A DNA stretch of 64,000 nucleotides from Pseudoflavonifractor gallinarum (GTDB taxonomy: Bacteria; Bacillota; Clostridia; Oscillospirales; Oscillospiraceae). Under the pieces are notes generated by a model, which ran no database searches, was not told the DNA's origin, and saw only the letters and a program-made list of their open reading frames with translations. Of the stretch, positions 60,986 to 64,000 are shown piece by piece; position 1 is the stretch's first letter; each line of letters begins with the position of its first letter. The stretch covers positions 1-64,000 of the forward strand of contig NZ_JADCKF010000007.1 of the NCBI RefSeq assembly GCF_014982855.1, read 5' to 3'. A program made the translations under genes and the position numbers.

Positions 60986-61239
60986 GCCCCCGCCTCCTTC
61001 CGGCCCAGGCAGGTGAGCTCCTCCCCTTCCTGGCGGTACAGCGCACAGGGAACGGTCATCTCCTCAAAAAAGGCCTGCGCCTCCCGCTCTGCCTCTATGC
61101 CCTCAAAGCACAGGGAGAGGGAACAGCTGCCCCCCACGCCCCTGGGTGTCGGGACCAGGGAGGCCGCCAGGCCCTGTTTTTTGGCCTGGGCCTCTCCCTT
61201 CATGCTGTGGGTGGTGGTATAAAAGGACAGAAAGATCAT
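60982..61239 (-). CDS. DUF3343 small protein (putative S/Se carrier)
   Basis: An 85-residue protein matching DUF3343 style: FLSFYTTTHSMKGE at the N-terminus, LVPTPRGVGGSCSLSLCFEG in the middle with two cysteines, and an acidic C-terminal half. The family is often found beside cysteine desulfurase-like and dehydratase-like genes. Its start overlaps the activase stop (ATGA) and its end overlaps the desulfurase start, so all three are coupled. Confidence 0.75.
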   Translation of the reverse strand: MIFLSFYTTTHSMKGEAQAKKQGLAASLVPTPRGVGGSCSLSLCFEGIEAEREAQAFFEEMTVPCALYRQEGEELTCLGRKEAGA

Positions 61240-62012
61240 GCCTCCCGCCCCCGCTTTCCCCGGGCGATCAGGGCGGCCCCCAGAGCACCGGCGTAGCGGC
61301 CCATGGGATCGGTGTAAACGGTGGTGCCCAGACGCTGGGACAGCCGCTGGACCAGATAGGCGCTGTCGCACAGTCCACCGGTGAGGAGCACATCGCCCTG
61401 GATGGTGTGCCGGGCACACAGCCCCGCCACCTTGCTCACGACGGAGTCCACCACGCCGGCGGCAATGTCCTCCCGGCGCTCACCCGCACCGATGTGACTG
61501 ATGACCTCGCTCTCAGCAAACACCGTGCACATGGAGCTGATGGCCAGCGGCTCTCCCTGCCCGGCCAGGGCGAAGAGCTCCGGCAGATCCACGCCCAGGC
61601 GGTTGGCCATGATCTCCAGGAATTTACCGGTCCCCGCCGAGCACTTGTCGTTCATCAAAAAGCTGGAGGCCATGCCCCCCTCCACGGTGATCACCTTGGT
61701 GTCCTGTCCGCCGATGTCCACCACCGTGCAGTCCCGTCCCAGCAGAGCGAAGCCGCCCTTGCCGTGACAGGTGATCTCGGTGACCGTCTTGGCGGCATAG
61801 TCCACCGACACCCGGCCGTATCCCGTGGCCACGACCCGCATATCCTCATCCACGGGACGTCCCTGGGACGCCAGGCGCTGGGCCACATCGGCGGCCGTTT
61901 CCTTGCTGCTCCACCCGGTGGGCAGGACAAAGGCATCCACCATCCGCGCCTCGTCCAGCACCACCACCTTGGACGCGGTGGAGCCAATATCAATTCCGGT
62001 AAAATAACTCAT
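61236..62012 (-). CDS. acyl-CoA dehydratase activase-type ATPase (HgdC/YjiL-like)
   Basis: A 258-residue ASKHA ATPase: GIDIGSTASKVVVLD, GQDTKVI, and the two cysteines that bridge a [4Fe-4S] cluster between subunits of a dimer (NDKCSAGTGKF and SMCTVFAESEV). It uses ATP to push single electrons into a partner dehydratase-family protein, here the upstream gene. Overlaps that gene by 4 nt. Confidence 0.92.
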   Translation of the reverse strand: MSYFTGIDIGSTASKVVVLDEARMVDAFVLPTGWSSKETAADVAQRLASQGRPVDEDMRVVATGYGRVSVDYAAKTVTEITCHGKGGFALLGRDCTVVDIGGQDTKVITVEGGMASSFLMNDKCSAGTGKFLEIMANRLGVDLPELFALAGQGEPLAISSMCTVFAESEVISHIGAGERREDIAAGVVDSVVSKVAGLCARHTIQGDVLLTGGLCDSAYLVQRLSQRLGTTVYTDPMGRYAGALGAALIARGKRGREA

Positions 62013-63175
62013 TTTTCGATCGTCTCCAGGAACGCCGCCAGGCGGGTATTGATTTGTCCCTTATCGGACTGGGAGTAGTCGGTCTCAATGTTCAGGTAGG
62101 GCAGCCCCTTCTCCTGGGTCACAAAGCGCTTGATGAAGTAGGACTCCACATCATAGGTGTGGCAGGACTGGAGGATGATCTCCAGCACGCCGTCGATGGC
62201 GTACTCGTCGATCATTTCACCAATATACCCTCTCCGGCTGTCGTTGGGGCTCATGACAGAGCAGTTGATGTTGAGATACTTCCGGGCCAGGGCCTCGTAG
62301 ACGTCCGGATTGCTCTCATCCACCTTTTCCACCTTTTCCCGGGTGCCGCTGCAGGTGTCGAAGGCCACTACATCGGCCCCCATCTCCTCCACAGTGCGGA
62401 TGATCTTCTCCCGCACGCCCGCGTTGGGACAGCCCGTCAGCAGGAGGCGGGGACGGTCGCTCTGCTTCCCCTTGTAATTTGCCTCCCAATCGGCGAGCAC
62501 CTGGGCGGTACGGGCCTCCACATTCTTGCAGCGCTCCTCCAGATCAAAGGAGAAGCTCCCCACGTCGATCTGAGTGCCCATCTCGTATCCGCTGATGGGG
62601 GCGGGATTGAGCTTGCCCAGCTCCAGATAGCGGAGCATCACATCGCGCTCCCGGTTCTTGCGGCGGATGGCCGCCCGGATGTCCTCCTCTGTAATGGTGA
62701 TCCCATAGAAGTCCTCCAGCTTCTTCTGGAAGGCGATGATCTGCTCTTTCCAGAAGGCCAGCGCAGCCGCATCCCGGCTGTGGGGCAGCTGCATCACATA
62801 GGTCTCCTTGATCTCGCCCAGCAGCTCGAACATCTTCTTTTTTCCGTCACAGGTGGTCTCGGCCACCACCAGATCGGAGAAATAGAAGTAGGGGCAGGTA
62901 TCCGTGAGGGCAAAGCCATAGCTGGCCTTGATGAGCGGGCACAGATTGCGGGGCAGGTTTGCCTCGGCAGCCGCGATAGGCTCCTCACTGGAGGCGCACA
63001 GTCCCACCGGGATGGCGCCGGCCGCATAGACCAGCTCAATGGGCACATAGGAGCAGAACAGGCCGATCACCCGGGCCCCCGACTCTTTCAGCTGCTTCAT
63101 TCGCAAAAATCCGGCCTGGCGGGCCTCCTGATAGCTCTCAAATCCGGCGGGCAGGCGAAGCGCATTCTTCTCCAT
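62009..63175 (-). CDS. 2-hydroxyacyl-CoA dehydratase-family / double-cubane cluster protein
   Basis: A 388-residue HgdB/YjiM-like protein: VIGLFCSYVPIELVYAAGAIP, CASSEEPIAAAEANLPRNLCP and LLTGCPNAGVREK. Further conserved cysteines lie in TTCDGKKKM, DTCSGTREK, NCSVMSP and LQSCHTYD. Being a single subunit with a dedicated activase, it resembles double-cubane cluster proteins more than the two-subunit dehydratases. These do ATP-dependent low-potential reductions of small molecules. The start at 63175 has AAAGGA upstream. Confidence 0.87.
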   Translation of the reverse strand: MEKNALRLPAGFESYQEARQAGFLRMKQLKESGARVIGLFCSYVPIELVYAAGAIPVGLCASSEEPIAAAEANLPRNLCPLIKASYGFALTDTCPYFYFSDLVVAETTCDGKKKMFELLGEIKETYVMQLPHSRDAAALAFWKEQIIAFQKKLEDFYGITITEEDIRAAIRRKNRERDVMLRYLELGKLNPAPISGYEMGTQIDVGSFSFDLEERCKNVEARTAQVLADWEANYKGKQSDRPRLLLTGCPNAGVREKIIRTVEEMGADVVAFDTCSGTREKVEKVDESNPDVYEALARKYLNINCSVMSPNDSRRGYIGEMIDEYAIDGVLEIILQSCHTYDVESYFIKRFVTQEKGLPYLNIETDYSQSDKGQINTRLAAFLETIEK

Positions 63176-63273
63176 ACAGAACATCCTTTCCCAAATAGAC
63201 GGCAATCCCGGGCCGCGCGGAACGGTTCGCTCTTCCCCGCGTTGGCCCGGTTCTTTTCTCCAAAATTAACCTC

Positions 63274-63303
63274 ATCGTAGCAAAGCCTCTCCCGAAAGTC
63301 CAA
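63274..63303 (-). promoter_or_regulatory. promoter of the DCCP operon
   Basis: Minus-strand -35 TTGGAC (63298-63303), 18-nt spacer, -10 TACGAT (63274-63279), about 100 nt before the start codon. Confidence 0.5.
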
Positions 63304-63416
63304 TTGCTTCTTTCGATGATAACCAATGCCCTTTATCGAGAAAGTATATAAAGCATCCTGGTCTCCCTCTGCAAAACTCTTTTCCAGTCTATGCGTCCCT
63401 CCGCCGCGGTGTCCCA

Positions 63417-63464
63417 TCAAAAATACCCCCGGACAGGGCTGTCTGTGCCGCCGTCCGGGGGTAT
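63417..63464 (-). terminator. terminator of the ATP synthase operon
   Basis: 12-bp stem ATACCCCCGGAC / GTCCGGGGGTAT (63423-63464) with an 18-nt loop, followed on the minus strand by TTTTTGATGG. Confidence 0.85.
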
Positions 63465-63486
63465 CTCTTGTATTTGGTTGGATTTA

Positions 63487-63891
63487 TTAATGCCGCCCGA
63501 TCTTCAGTCGGGCCATGGCCCGGGCCAACGCCGCTTTGGAGTGGTAGTACTCCTGGATGCTCTGTTTCTGGCGCAGGCGCTCCTCGGCACGCAGTTTGGC
63601 GGCCTCCGCGCGCTTGCGGTCCACTTCCTCGGGATGTTCCGCAAAGCCCACCAGGAGGATCACATAGTCTGGTTTGATCTCTGCAAAGCCAGATCCCACC
63701 ACGGCGCTCTCCCATACGCCCTCATTCTCATAGCGCAGCTCGCCGGGCTCGATGGCGGTAACCACCGGCTCGTGGCCCGGATAGATCCCCATCTCTCCGT
63801 CCACGGCGGGGATGACCAGGGCGTGGGCCGGGCCGATGTAAAACTGCCGCTCCGGCGTAATGATCTCCAGATAGAAGCTGGTCTGGGCCAT
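63487..63891 (-). CDS. atpC: ATP synthase F1 epsilon subunit
   Basis: A 134-residue epsilon subunit: N-terminal beta-sandwich (FYLEIITPERQFYIGPAHAL, GEMGIYPGHEPVVTAI) and C-terminal helical hairpin (RKRAEAAKLRAEERLRQKQ). It couples the F1 head to the c-ring and can inhibit ATP hydrolysis. Its ATG overlaps the atpD stop (TAATG). Last gene of the atp operon. Confidence 0.95.
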   Translation of the reverse strand: MAQTSFYLEIITPERQFYIGPAHALVIPAVDGEMGIYPGHEPVVTAIEPGELRYENEGVWESAVVGSGFAEIKPDYVILLVGFAEHPEEVDRKRAEAAKLRAEERLRQKQSIQEYYHSKAALARAMARLKIGRH

Positions 63892-64000
63892 TATACCGCC
63901 CCCATCTTCTTCGCCTTTTCCACGACCTCGTCCACATTGCCCACCATGCTGAAGGCTGCCTCCGGATATTTGTCCAGCTCGCCGCCCAGAATGGCCTCAA
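63891..64000 (-). CDS. atpD: ATP synthase F1 beta subunit, C-terminal end (partial)
   Basis: The last 35 codons, reading [16 protein letters not shown] and ending [11 protein letters not shown], the standard AtpD C-terminus. The gene continues beyond the right edge. The stop TAA shares one base with the atpC start. Confidence 0.93.
   Translation of the reverse strand, partial: EAILGGELDKYPEAAFSMVGNVDEVVEKAKKMGAV

Overview
The window looks like a chromosomal segment of a spore-forming gut Firmicute of the Oscillospiraceae type (Flavonifractor / Pseudoflavonifractor / Intestinimonas / Lawsonibacter neighbourhood). This rests on the 5' end of a 16S rRNA gene at the left edge, GC-rich coding sequence with strong AGGAGG ribosome sites, sporulation genes (spoVT, sleB-like), Gram-positive families (BceAB, LytTR-DUF3021, GlnKL-like two-component system, NiaR) and fermentative-anaerobe genes (2-hydroxyacyl-CoA dehydratase-type activase). 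Genus is an inference; nothing here proves it.

Layout. 1-0.8 kb: 16S 5' end (minus) behind four tandem near-consensus promoters. 0.8-13.2 kb: housekeeping and accessory genes: secG, a BceAB-type ABC exporter, a PAP2 phosphatase, a coupled PPTase-rnr-NagZ operon, asnS, a LytTR/DUF3021 pair and an NCS2 nucleobase permease. 13.3-28.7 kb (all minus strand): a large catabolic locus. Reading in the transcribed direction it holds a Gfo/Idh/MocA dehydrogenase and LacI regulator; then an archaeal-type class I aldolase, FGGY kinase, iron-sulfur flavoprotein and three zinc dehydrogenases; then, after a terminator-like hairpin, two tandem homologues of methenyl-tetrahydromethanopterin cyclohydrolase (Mch); and finally a BMP-type nucleoside ABC importer. 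The same LacI-type operator, TGTAAnCGnTTACA, lies in front of the aldolase and in front of the importer. This is the most novel part of the window.

28.9-33.5 kb: ridA faces a five-gene HcnABC-like flavoprotein dehydrogenase complex with two iron-sulfur accessory proteins and a GntR regulator; the substrate is probably an amino or imino acid. 33.7-37.3 kb: a GlnK/GlnL (YcbA/YcbB)-like two-component system next to a lone EIIC-like permease. 37.4-48 kb: a galactose locus (galKETM, AraC regulator, mglBAC). 48-54.6 kb: small membrane proteins, a SleB-like cortex hydrolase, thpR, spoVT with a sigma-G-like promoter, and a nadABC-niaR operon under a palindromic operator. 54.8-59.6 kb: surface proteins, namely an SLH/M15 peptidase and a large LRR/InlB-repeat/SLH protein split by two in-frame amber codons. 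59.8-63.2 kb: an operon of a double-cubane-type dehydratase-family protein, its ATP-dependent activase, a DUF3343 protein and a cysteine desulfurase-like enzyme. The right edge holds atpC and the end of atpD.

I saw no tRNA gene, CRISPR array, transposase or prophage. The one repeat element of note is a hairpin-flanked intergenic block at 26384-26681.
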